From contig WTXI01000013.1 in the NCBI GenBank assembly GCA_022376515.1, forward strand, positions 434,001 to 498,000: DNA of 64,000 bases, written 5' to 3'. Below the pieces are notes generated by a model that was not told the origin of the DNA, made no database searches, and saw nothing but the letters and a program-made list of their open reading frames with translations. Shown here in pieces: positions 24,777 to 34,126 of this stretch. Position 1 is the first letter of the stretch; each line of letters begins with the position of its first letter. This DNA is from Lactifluus volemus. Taxonomy: Eukaryota > Basidiomycota > Agaricomycetes > Russulales > Russulaceae. The translations under genes were made by a program, and so were the position numbers.

Positions 24777-25979
24777 ATGTTCGTAGTTAGGGCTACTATG
24801 CAAATGTCATATCGCTATCCTTATAACGGTCCCATTTTTCCTCAAGATCCAATGTCGCCAACTACGCCTGGTGGGGGTAGCGACCCCAGTACGCCCGTGA
24901 ACAACCCTTGGGATTACGATGTCGCTACCTCTACTTCCAACCCAGCTCCGCAACATCAAGATCCTACTTCATCAACGATTCTTGCTACTCTTCACCCGGC
25001 AGAGTTTTCAGCACAGGAGCTGTTTTCAACTTCTGCATCACCAGCTACTTCTTCACCCACAATTATACAACTTGAAGAGCGTGTTCCCGTTATTCCTAGC
25101 CAATATCATCGTTCACGCCTGAGAACGGCTAGTGGTGAGAGCAGGCCTCGCACGCATGTCCAGAAGGACGCGTCGAGCGCTGATGCAGAGCAGCCTGTGG
25201 GTGCTAGTCCTAGTCCCCCAGGCGGGCTGGTGAGGACATCCCCCACCAATGTCCGTGCAGAGCACACTCGCGCCCACCCATATCGCCGTCCTCATAGCGC
25301 GGGCGCAGGCGGCGGCGTTGGTCGTTCTTCTAATGCAGGGGCTGGAAGAACGGCTCGATCAGTGAGCGACCAGCCTCGTACATCCCCATTTACAACGGAT
25401 AATCGCTCTGGGCTGACGCGGATGAGGTGCCGTATCCCCTTTCCCCTCTCGTCTATTTGCTTGCCCATGTGGGCTCTGACTCATGTGCCGGCCCCGCAGC
25501 CCACCCGCTGCGCCCGGTACTGCCCCCAGTCAGCCAATACCTCCGACCAAGGTGTATTCAATTCGGACTGACATTCAGTTCAACATCGATACCAACACTA
25601 TGATTGCCATGCTCGAGTTGCCGGGTGTTAAGCACAACGAACTCAAGGTGACGCTCGCAACTGAGCCGTATACTCACGCGAGACAGATTACAGTTGCTGG
25701 GCGAACACAACCCCCATTTGCGGAGCCCGCCCCCGAAGAGTGCGAGCGAACAAAACGTGAGCGAAAATTTGGAGAGTTCCTTCGGCGGCTGCAAGTCCCG
25801 CCACATACCCAGGTTTGTTCCCTGGTCCGCATTATCGCGCTCTCTCCCTAATGCCCCAGACTGTACATCTCTAGGTCGCCGATATCACCGCGGAGATGAA
25901 GGATGGCGTGCTCGTGCTCACAGTCCACCTTGGTACCCCCGCACCTTCGGAAGCTCCACAAATTATCACGATCAACTAG
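24777..25979 (+). CDS. Hsp20/alpha-crystallin-like small heat shock protein
   Basis: Putative ATP-independent chaperone. Exons 24777-25426, 25500-25812 and 25875-25979 join in frame to 355 residues; in-frame Met codons at 24798 and 24804 are equally plausible starts. Residues 1 to about 230 are low-complexity, rich in Pro, Ser, Thr and Arg, and probably disordered. The alpha-crystallin-like domain follows: YSIRTDIQFNIDTNTMIAML, ELPGVKHNELKVTL, QITVAGR, ERKFGEFLRRLQVP, ADITAEMKDGVLVLTV. A typical ACD ends with a GVL motif, seen here as DGVLVL. The C-terminal tail contains IITIN, similar to the I-x-I/V assembly motif. The disordered N-terminus is far longer than in ordinary small heat shock proteins. 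A heat-shock-element-like cluster lies upstream. Confidence 0.85.
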
Positions 25980-26653
25980 ATCACTGCGCGCTGTCGATAT
26001 TCTTTGTTACCCAGCTTTTTTTAAAGGATACTTGATCTGTGATGTGTGGTCTCAGCTGTTGTCGTATTCCGCGCTTTCTAAAATAGTGTTTCGGGAACCT
26101 CGAGTTGCAATTTCCTCATGTATAATATACTTAAAAGACGTGATGATATCATAACTATTTATACTTTCATTTACTTTCATCGCACCCCACTCCGTATGTA
26201 TATATAATTCTTTCATCCCCGCAGACCCTTGTGTAGCACCCACCCCTCTCATTATTTATGTTTGTTGGTGATCCAGGTGACGGTCAGAAGAAACTCTGAA
26301 CACATTACTACAAGGTCAGCTGTTCTGACCTTCGCCATGTGATTATGGGTGAGACGTGCCATCTTACTCCGTGGTCTGTGTTGCGAACGGACTAGCAACG
26401 ACAGACGAGTGTATCCACAACTGTTTGACCAACTGCACGACAAAATGACGGCGTGTAGTAAGCAATCAGGCTCTATTCCTTTATTTTTTATTCGCGCGAA
26501 ACAAGGCAGACCTGACGGGACGCTTTATATTCCGACTTACATAAAGAGAGCAAGACCTCTCATCTTGCGCCCCGTCGCGCGAATGCGCCACTCCCCTCAG
26601 CACGACTCCCACGTCCGTTCAGAACAGCCAGGGCCCGACTGGGTACGCGCTTT
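25980..26653. other. Convergent spacer, Hsp20 / aspartate kinase
   Basis: Both flanking genes end here, so it holds two 3' regions. AT-rich; no further gene seen. Confidence 0.45.
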
Positions 26654-28802
26654 TCAATACATGGAATGGACGATGATCTGAGACGACGTGTACGAACCTC
26701 GGCCCTTGGGCACCTCGGAGTTGATATGAAGACAGCTCTGATGGATGAGGTTGAGAGCCTTGACGGCGTCGCGCGCGTTGAGGACGCAAGAAATATTGAT
26801 CTCGTTCGCGCCCTGGCTTATCATTTCTATATTCACGTTACCCTGCGCGAGTGTGGTGAACATGCGCCCGGCGATGCCGACCATGTTGCGCATTTGCTTT
26901 CCCACCAAAGAGAGGATCGCCATATCGCGATGCATAGATACCTGAAAACCCCGCGATGTAAAGCGTGCAGAGTCCGTCAGCGGTCGATCAGCGGTCGACA
27001 GAGCCGGGGGGAGGCGAAGAGGGACGACGAAAGAGACGCACGATGCCCGTCTTTTCCAGATCGCGAACCAGTCGCGTCTGCAGCTTGCGGTCGAGCACGT
27101 CCTCGATGGCCATACTGACAAAGACCTCGCTAGTGCTGATCAGGTCCACGACGACGCCGAAGCGGTCGAGCGTGCCGAAGATCCCCGCGAGGAATCCGTG
27201 CGAGACGCTCTTGCGATTCGACTGGACGTTGAGTACGACGATATGCTCTTTGATCGTCACGGCCGTCGGTTGTCGTTGCCGCGGCGTCCCGGCGCCGTTG
27301 ATGACCCCGTTTGAGAATAACCCATCGTGGAAGGCGGCGCCAAAGTCAAGTGGTGGCTCCGACTCGAGGTCTGCGTCTGGGTCGATGACCGTGCCTCTAC
27401 CGTGCGGGTTCTTAACGTTCTTAATGCATATAGGGATTTTCTTCCGGATGACCTGCTGCGAGTTTTAGAGATAGTCTCGCTTGGTGTCCGACACGTGCCT
27501 GCTCCATGGTAAACGGATGTACGACCTCGCTACCGTAGTAGGTCAGTTCGGCGGCCTCTTCAGGGGAAATGACTGGAATGAGGCGCGCAGTGGGCACCTT
27601 GTTCGGATCCGCTGTGAAAACGCCATCGACTTCTTTCCATATCTGCAGCTCGGATGCACCAAGGCCAGCGGCTAGCAGTGCAGCAGCCAGGTCGGTGTAG
27701 CCGCGACCTACTTGTCTTAGTAACGAGCCTGGCACCGGACCAAAGAAGCCTGTGTGCTTTACATGTAAGCGCTGAGACCTGGAGACAAATTTAAGGGAAG
27801 TTACCAGTAACTACTGGTACGCGCGGCCCGCATCGTCGTACCATTTCTGCCAGCGCGGTGCTTACTCGATCATAAAAGTCTTGCCCAAGTGTACGATCTG
27901 CGTCATCATAAGGCGGCACGACATGCTCCAATGATACGTATTCTGCGTCTATACCCTGCATCGACAGCTTTGATGAAAGCGATGTGTGAATGACGACCTC
28001 CGGGAACGTACCCGATCTCTGAGTGCAGCTGTAATGATTTTGCAGCCAAGTTTTTCGCCAAAGCCAACAATGCTGTCTTTGGACCTGGGTGAGATTTCGT
28101 CTATAACCTACAGTTTCATTAGCTTCAGTGAGTCAGCTCGACTTCCCGACAGCGCACCTGCGCCGCGTATAAGAATGCTCTCAGATTTTCACAATCTCCG
28201 GTGATCTCAGTCTCTAGTTGGGCGAGAATATCCTTCCCTTTCACGCAATCGCGCGCAGCGGCCAGGTGCTCCGAGAGAATCAGATCGACTGTTTTGCTGA
28301 ATGACGCTACTGACTCGACAGCGGAAGTCCCGGGCGCATCGAAGGGTGGACTTGCACGAGAACTGCGGGGAATGAGGAAATCCGTTAAGCTCGTGGCTGT
28401 GCGAGAGCGCACAGGCGACGACGCTAGCGTAGAGGGCTGTAGAGCTTCGGATGCTGCACGTAAGAGAAGGTTGGTAGTTCCTAGTGGTTTGGTAGAACCG
28501 GAACGCGCAGAGCAGACGATAGCAAGTCTATGTTGATCCAAGTAGTCACTGCAAGTTAACGAGAAGTTTTAGCGAGGTCCCAGACTAGGCTGGAAGCGTC
28601 ATGCGTACGGAACAATTTTCTCTGCAATCTGCGAGGCAAACTTTCCTACACTTGTACCCCCATATTTTTGGACCAGCCACTTGGCATTAGGGTCGATGGT
28701 GTTTTGGTGCAAGTTTGGAGGGGTTCCGGGAGGTGGTGGAGTCTCAACGGAAGATAGCGATGGAGAGGAAGCAGAAGTAGAAGGGGTTGAGGGTTCTGAC
28801 AT
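26654..28802 (-). CDS. HOM3: Aspartate kinase (aspartokinase)
   Basis: Catalyses ATP-dependent phosphorylation of aspartate, the first step to threonine, methionine and homoserine. Seven minus-strand exons join in frame to 593 residues: 28609-28802, 28158-28548, 28012-28107, 27805-27955, 27499-27749, 27042-27452, 26654-26941. The catalytic KYGGTSVGK lies at 46-54, preceded by a Ser/Thr/Pro-rich extension. Other family blocks: FGEKLG, GFFGPVPG, GRGYTDLAAALLA, WKEVDGVFTADP, LTYYGSEVVHPFTMEQ. Two ACT regulatory domains end the protein: HIVVLNVQSNRKS onward and MAILSLVGKQMRNMVG through ISCVLNARDAVKALNLIHQS, so feedback control by threonine is expected from the family. Intron 5 fits best as GC-AG, because joining CAG to GTCATC gives the conserved MEQVIR.KIPI. 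The gene is convergent with the Hsp20-like gene. Confidence 0.93.
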
Positions 28803-30381
28803 AGTGCTTCCACTGTTGATGAACTGAACACCGAATATGAGAGAAGGTTGATATACCGAAGCTAGTGGATAGTGGCCGTGTTGTGGGTGTGTGCAATGGG
28901 GCTACTGAGATGGTGGTTAATTTGGACTCCTGACCTCTCTGACGAGACTCATGACTCGCTCTCACTCGCCCAAAGAGTTCACACGACTTTTGGGGTACTC
29001 TACCTGCTTCATCTCAGCCTCTCACTGCAGCAAAGCGGTTTGCATATGTTTCTGAAGACACTTGTCGCTGATGTATGACGTCTCATCTGTATCAGGCGAA
29101 TCGAACCATAGGGAGAAGCAAGCCAGACGGTAGCAAACCTGTGGACACCCAAGGCTTTATCGCTTGCTTTATCGTGTTCAGGGCAGCCCATCCGGCTCAA
29201 ATTATATCCTGTGACAACGCTTCACTCGCCCTGGGAAGCCACTGATCGGATTACGGCGCATAATGATGAGCGTGGGAGTGGTAGGTAGTGTAAATGACGC
29301 ATACAAGGGGCGTGCGACTATGGTTTTAAGAACGTGTAGATAAGATCCGAGGATGAAATCTTGGCGCCCAATGTTTGTGCTTTCACGAGCAGCTGATGGA
29401 CCCCGATAACATCCAGATATCAACGCGTTCGGAGCCCCAATTCAGGGTCGCATTGAAATGGAAGCTGCCATGATGGTAAGATCTTCAGCACAGGCGTAGG
29501 TCCATACTGTATGACCTCAATCCTGCCTCACTCCTGGGAATGCGAGCGCGGTCGGCGACTGCTACAGCTCGCGGGTGAGCCATGGTTCCTCTAGCAATGG
29601 GACCTTTTCGCGACAGCGACAGCATAGGAGGGCCAGAGGCGACAACGGCGGTGTCGAAGATGCCTTATTTGTGGAGCCGTAAGTGATTTGTACTTGTTGT
29701 AGACTGACTTTGCTTTCTGTAGCCTAATTTTACGCGGAGTTCAGTTAGTCTAGAAGTCGACCAGGGACGATGGCGAACCCCTACAGTTTGCCAGATCGAT
29801 ATGCATTGGCAGAGTCAAACACAATGGGTCGCAGATCGGATGACAATTAAGCAGACTCGGGATCGCTCGTATGAGAAGCCTGAGTAGCACAGAAATCGTA
29901 CGTTATTCTTGACTCCAGGCAATACCCTGGACCCCGGTGGAGTAGTTGACTCGTGCTTGTTTCATGTATTCCCCACAGGCGTATCGCGTAAGAACTGAGC
30001 AAGATACACAGCTTCAAGGATGAAAATCCAGGGTCATTGGGGCCGAGAGAGGTGAGTAGCATACGGAGAGAGCCTGGGAGCGCCTGAGGCATCAACGTTA
30101 GTGATGTCGTATTTTGCGCTGATCACTGTGCACAGAGCGTCGAGTGGGTCTGTTGCACTCATCGTTCAGTCATCGTCACCTTAGCCCGAGGATTCGGATG
30201 GTCTGACAGTTTTCGGTCAGATTCGACGTTGACATTCTTGTGGCAGATGTCGGGGTCGCAGCAGTGGTGGGGAGGGGGAGGAAAATACTGCGGCATGTGC
30301 AATGTATCAACTTGTACATCGACGCCCGAGCATGCCCCCGATGACCTACACTGGGGGGTGCATCATAACTCAGTATGTAGT
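28803..30381. other. Gene-poor spacer
   Basis: 1.6 kb without a supportable gene. It contains the aspartate kinase promoter near 28803-29100. No repeats or known elements recognised. Confidence 0.4.
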
Positions 30382-30652
30382 CGTGATACGCCAGTCATGC
30401 ATGTCCGGCCTTATCCAGATAAGTACTCTAGTATAAATTCCACTGCATCGGCTTCATCAGAAGTTTGTCAGCCGCTAGTTTTTTCCGACCATTTTAAGTA
30501 AATGAAAGTACTGCCAACGACTGGACGTGTGCCAGTGACCGATGACGCGATGACGCGATGACGACTGGTCGTCATTATTACATTATGTATGCCTTTCCTG
30601 CCGGGCCATGTATTTAATCAGAGCAGTTTGTTGAAATATCGTCGTCGTTATC
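30382..30652 (+). repeat. Duplicated upstream region, copy A
   Basis: Closely matches 45849-46130 in front of copy B of the Thr/Pro/Ser-repeat gene, with shared blocks such as AGTCATGCATGTCCGGCC and GTATAAATTCCACTGCATC (TATA-like) and GCCGGGCCATGTATTTAAT. Copy A carries a small GATGACGC triplication near 30540. A short upstream reading frame starts at 30501. Confidence 0.75.
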
Positions 30653-31201
30653 ATGCCTCCCATTCTTCAAACACTCCTTAATCTTCCCAACGCCATCATT
30701 GACGGTGTAAGCACGGGTGTAAGCGAGGGCGCGTCCGCTTTTATCCTCCGGTTGAATGCGGCGGCGGCACCTGCTGCACCGACTATACCTGTTGTAACCG
30801 TTACTCCCACGACGCCCACGCCTTCAACCGCCCGCGCATCCACGTCTTCCACTGGCCTCACAGCGCCCACGCCTTCCACTGGCCCCACGGCACCCACATC
30901 TTCCACTGGCCCCACGGCACCCACGCCTTCCACTGGCCCGATCCCTTCCACCAGCCACACCCAGCCCACCTGGCTTGCCTCCGCCATTTCAGCGCTCGCT
31001 GAATTTAGTGACTTAGATCTGGAACTTGCCATATCAGAATTTCAGCGCCTTGAGGCCACACATAAGTCCTTAACCGCCGAAATCGAAATAGAGACAGCCG
31101 AACATGAAAGGAATGCTGAATTTCACGAATCCCGCTTTATGCAAGCTCGAGCCGCATACATGGAAGTGCGACATCGGTCGGGGGATCCGGGCCGGGGATA
31201 G
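30653..31201 (+). CDS. Unknown protein with Thr/Pro/Ser repeat, copy A
   Basis: A single open frame of 182 residues. It begins MPPILQTLLNLPNAIIDGVS, then an Ala/Pro-rich stretch, and then about three and a half units of a roughly 10-residue repeat based on PTPSTGPTA, encoded by a GC-rich minisatellite of about 30 bp. The C-terminal part is predicted helical and charged (SDLDLELAISEFQRLEA, then Glu/His-rich), possibly coiled coil. No signal peptide or known domain. A paralogue with the same upstream sequence lies at 46.1 kb. The gene family seems lineage-specific; function unknown. The frame in the last 15 residues diverges from copy B. Confidence 0.6.
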   Translation: MPPILQTLLNLPNAIIDGVSTGVSEGASAFILRLNAAAAPAAPTIPVVTVTPTTPTPSTARASTSSTGLTAPTPSTGPTAPTSSTGPTAPTPSTGPIPSTSHTQPTWLASAISALAEFSDLDLELAISEFQRLEATHKSLTAEIEIETAEHERNAEFHESRFMQARAAYMEVRHRSGDPGRG

Positions 31202-32331
31202 GCGGAGTGGGAGAGGGGTCTCCTGATCGAAGGCGGATCGGGATCTGGCGGAGTGGCACAGGGAGGGGAAGAGGGCAGGGGCAGGGACAGCCGGTTAGTC
31301 CTCGTTCCCCGATACTGTAACCATAAATTATATTTTTGGACTCGAGTGAAGGACATTAGATATATATAGTATTCCCGAAGCTCGAGCAAGATGAATTCGC
31401 GCCCACCCTCCTTCGGTCAGTCCACGCAAGTATCACATCGGCACCACTCGACAAGCATCTTGCAGTACCATTTCTGGCCGCTGGCTGTCTGACAGGGATA
31501 CAGTTACTGTACCTTGCTTTGCAAGGTATCTATGGGGTCCTAAATTCTTTTCGAGTGTGCCTTGCAGGAACGATTAAAAGTTCGCGTGGAGCGTGCTTAT
31601 TTCCTGTTTTGGATCTCTCCCGATAGTTGATCCGGCCGCGGGTGCAGCAACAGACAATGATCGATAACCAGCTCTCCTCGTCATAGAATATTACACTCTA
31701 AATGAGGGTCATTTTGTCTATATCAGCTTCTTTCTCTGGTCCTTCCATTGGACATCTCAGTGCACCTATCAAAAGCAAACCTTTCACAGATGAGGATACT
31801 CGGGCGCCCCATAGGGCACCATGTGAGCGAGAGACAGTAAAATAACGGGCGCAAGACTCCATCGTCGTTGTATGTGATCGCCGAGAGCGCAATTCCTTCA
31901 TGGTGGCTGAAGGCTACATTCATGGGCACCATTTCAGAGGCACAAATCAGCGGATGTAGATCGTTAGGAAACTGTTAAGAGTAATCCACCAATGTGCATC
32001 TTCCACTTCTGCCATTCGAGCATATGCCGTCCATCTTAAAACTGACGCCCTCTGGTTGCACGACATGCAATGGCTTGGGCTTCGACCGGCTCACAGTTTT
32101 TTGCCGGGCTGAGGCCGCCGAGCACAGCACTAATCTCACATCCCTTGCATGCGCCACCCGATGCCACTTTCGTCGGGTCTACGGTGTTCTTGGCCACACT
32201 CCTCTCATATATGCCATTCACCCGTCCGAGCTTGTTCACATATCCAACTGCTCCAGCAAACTACGGTCAACGTCAAGTACGCGTGTGCCTTTTCCTTCGG
32301 GTGAATAATGACCCGATGGGGCATTGTCTGA
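31202..32331. other. Spacer with no recognised gene
   Basis: Short open frames on both strands (for example minus 32036-32239) show no convincing family. It may include 5' exons of the gene split by the copia element, but I could not join them. Confidence 0.3.
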
Positions 32332-32634
32332 GATGTGGCTCACAAGGAACATTGGAGAGGGCTCAATATAGTACCGAATGGTAAGTGTTTCTAATCTAAC
32401 ACCTCTCAGTCACAGCAGCAAGTCAGACTTCAGCACCGTCTTTGAGTTTGGCTTATTCAAATCTTCTCATAAAACTCGTCGAAGAAGTCCGAAGGAAGCG
32501 CACCGTCACGCCCACGTGTATGCCTATCCTTCTAGATATGATGGTGTTGTTGTACCCTATTCAAAGCGTAGTCCCGGGAACAAGACCGGAATTTCTTATA
32601 GTGATATCGATCGGCGGAGGACGACCACTATCGG
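32332..32634 (+). pseudogene. 5' part of gene split by copia element
   Basis: Exon pieces at about 32332-32380 and 32410-32634 are joined by a clean 29-nt GT-AG gap, which is very short and therefore uncertain. The second exon encodes a sensible amphipathic stretch (LAYSNLLIKLVEEVRRKRTV then PILLDMMVLLYPIQSVVPG). It runs straight into the retrotransposon LTR at 32635. If the element and one copy of the 5-bp target duplication are ignored, the frame continues directly into 37669 on the other side (PLS joined to EAVTSLIAVN). I do not recognise the protein; upstream exons were not found. Confidence 0.5.
32630..32634 (+). repeat. Target-site duplication, left (ATCGG)
   Basis: Five-base direct repeat flanking the copia element; the partner is at 37664-37668. 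Confidence 0.9.
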
Positions 32635-32988
32635 TATTGGAGTGAGACACTAAGGCTCAGTCTGTAAAAGAAAAGACTATATTGTTCTAACCTATTGGAG
32701 TGAGACACTAAGGCTAGAGTAAGTGGTAAGTTACTGAGAACTAAGTAAATGAAGGAGAGACTAACCTCAGTCTGTAAAAGAAAAGACTGAGGTGATGTGA
32801 ACACGGTGTCTACACTATATAGGGAATTCAACTGAGGTCAAATTGTGAATGGATTAAACTATAAGGGGATAATAAAAACGACTTAGTGTAGAACGCGGAA
32901 AGTCTCTGGGTGTCCGTGTCACGCGTCATGTGACGTGTGACCACGAAGCGTCGCTCGACTTGCGCCTTGCGAGGCTGCGCTCCCAACA
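32635..32988 (-). repeat. LTR (3' LTR of the element)
   Basis: 354 bp. On the element's own strand it begins TGTTGGGAGCG and ends CCAATA, so the ends are TG...TA rather than TG...CA. It contains an internal partial repeat (TATTGGAGTGAGACACTAAG occurs twice, and CAGTCTGTAAAAGAAAAGAC twice). Confidence 0.93.
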
Positions 32989-33002
32989 CGCCCCCTCAGT
33001 CC
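32989..33002 (-). other. Polypurine tract
   Basis: On the element strand GACTGAGGGGGCG lies directly upstream of the 3' LTR. The stop codon of the second pol frame is inside the tract. Confidence 0.7.
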
Positions 33003-34126
33003 GCACGGCGTAAGCCCATGCAGGCTGCGAAGCGTTCGTGCTTCTCTCGTGCAAGGCCCTTGGTGAGTACATCCGCAACTTGCTCATCTGTAGGCATATA
33101 CTTGAGGCTGATGGCTTTTAGATCAACTTGTTGCCTGAGAAAGTGATGCCTGACATCAATGTGCTTGGTGCGATCATGGAACTCCGGATTCTTTGCGATA
33201 GAGATAGCTGATTGGTTGTCAATGTAAAGGATGATGGGTAAGTCAGTTTTTTGATCTTTCCAGATTTCGCTGACTAGGTTTTTTAACCAGGCGGCCTCTT
33301 TTGCCGCGTGCGCGCCTGCGATATACTCGGCCTCGGTACTCGATAATGCGACCGTCTGTTGCTTTTTCGAGCTCCAGCTGATGGCCCCTCCAGCTAGCAT
33401 GAAGACGAAGCCCGAGGTCGATTTCCGATCGTTCACGTCGCTGGCCCAGTCGGCGTCGACGTAGCCATGGAGACGGGTCCCATCTTGGGTTCCCCTCTGG
33501 AAGACGAGGCGTCGGTCGCTCGTGGCTCGGAGGTATCGGAACGCACGGTCGAGGGCTCGCAAGTGCTCTTCACCGGGGTTAGCGGCGTGGCGTCCGAGCG
33601 CGGCCACGGTGTAGGCCAGGTCGGGGCGTGTCCCGAGCATCGGGTACATCAGCGCTCCGATCGCGCTCTGGTATGCCTTGACGTTTGTCTCGGGTGAGTC
33701 GAGCTTCAGGAGGTGCTCGTTCGGGACCGCGGGCGTGCTGATCGGCCTGACATCGGCCTTTCCTAGGCGATCGAGAGTGTCGTTTATGTACCTCTCCTGC
33801 GATAGGGCGATCCAGCCGGCATCGCGATCGCGCGTTACGTGCATCCCGAGGATCCAGGTGATCTCACCAAGATCTGTCATCTGGTAGGTTTTCTTTAGCT
33901 TCTCCTTGTCGTCATTAATGACCTTGAGGCTTTTGCAGGCCATGGTAATGTCATCAACATATAATGCGATGATGGAGAGTACTTCATCTTTCGAGCGGGT
34001 GAAGACCGCGTGATCGGCGTCGGTGTGATCGTAGCCCATCGATCTGAGCGTCGATTTGATGTGCTCGTACCACGCGCGCCCCCCTTGCTTCGTGCCGTAG
34101 ACGGCCTTTTTTAATTTTAAGACCAT
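32996..34126 (-). CDS. Copia Pol, C-terminal half: RT and RNase H
   Basis: 376 residues in a frame different from the upstream Gag-Pol part. It begins in the reverse transcriptase palm (KKAVYGTKQGGRAWYEHIK), carries the catalytic YVDD motif (LYVDDITMACKS) and continues to copia-type RNase H (GYVDADWASDVNDRKSTSG, WSSKKQQTVALSSTEAEY, HIDVRHHFLR). A true start codon is not expected here; in an intact element it would be the continuation of the upstream frame. The two frames overlap by 10 nt just downstream of the G homopolymer. Confidence 0.9.
   Translation of the reverse strand: MVLKLKKAVYGTKQGGRAWYEHIKSTLRSMGYDHTDADHAVFTRSKDEVLSIIALYVDDITMACKSLKVINDDKEKLKKTYQMTDLGEITWILGMHVTRDRDAGWIALSQERYINDTLDRLGKADVRPISTPAVPNEHLLKLDSPETNVKAYQSAIGALMYPMLGTRPDLAYTVAALGRHAANPGEEHLRALDRAFRYLRATSDRRLVFQRGTQDGTRLHGYVDADWASDVNDRKSTSGFVFMLAGGAISWSSKKQQTVALSSTEAEYIAGAHAAKEAAWLKNLVSEIWKDQKTDLPIILYIDNQSAISIAKNPEFHDRTKHIDVRHHFLRQQVDLKAISLKYMPTDEQVADVLTKGLAREKHERFAACMGLRRAD

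Noticed and set aside
31975..32308. Possible gag-pre-integrase relic (C..C motif) on the minus strand
   Set aside because: Only a single CKGCE motif supports it; no adjacent integrase or protease signature.
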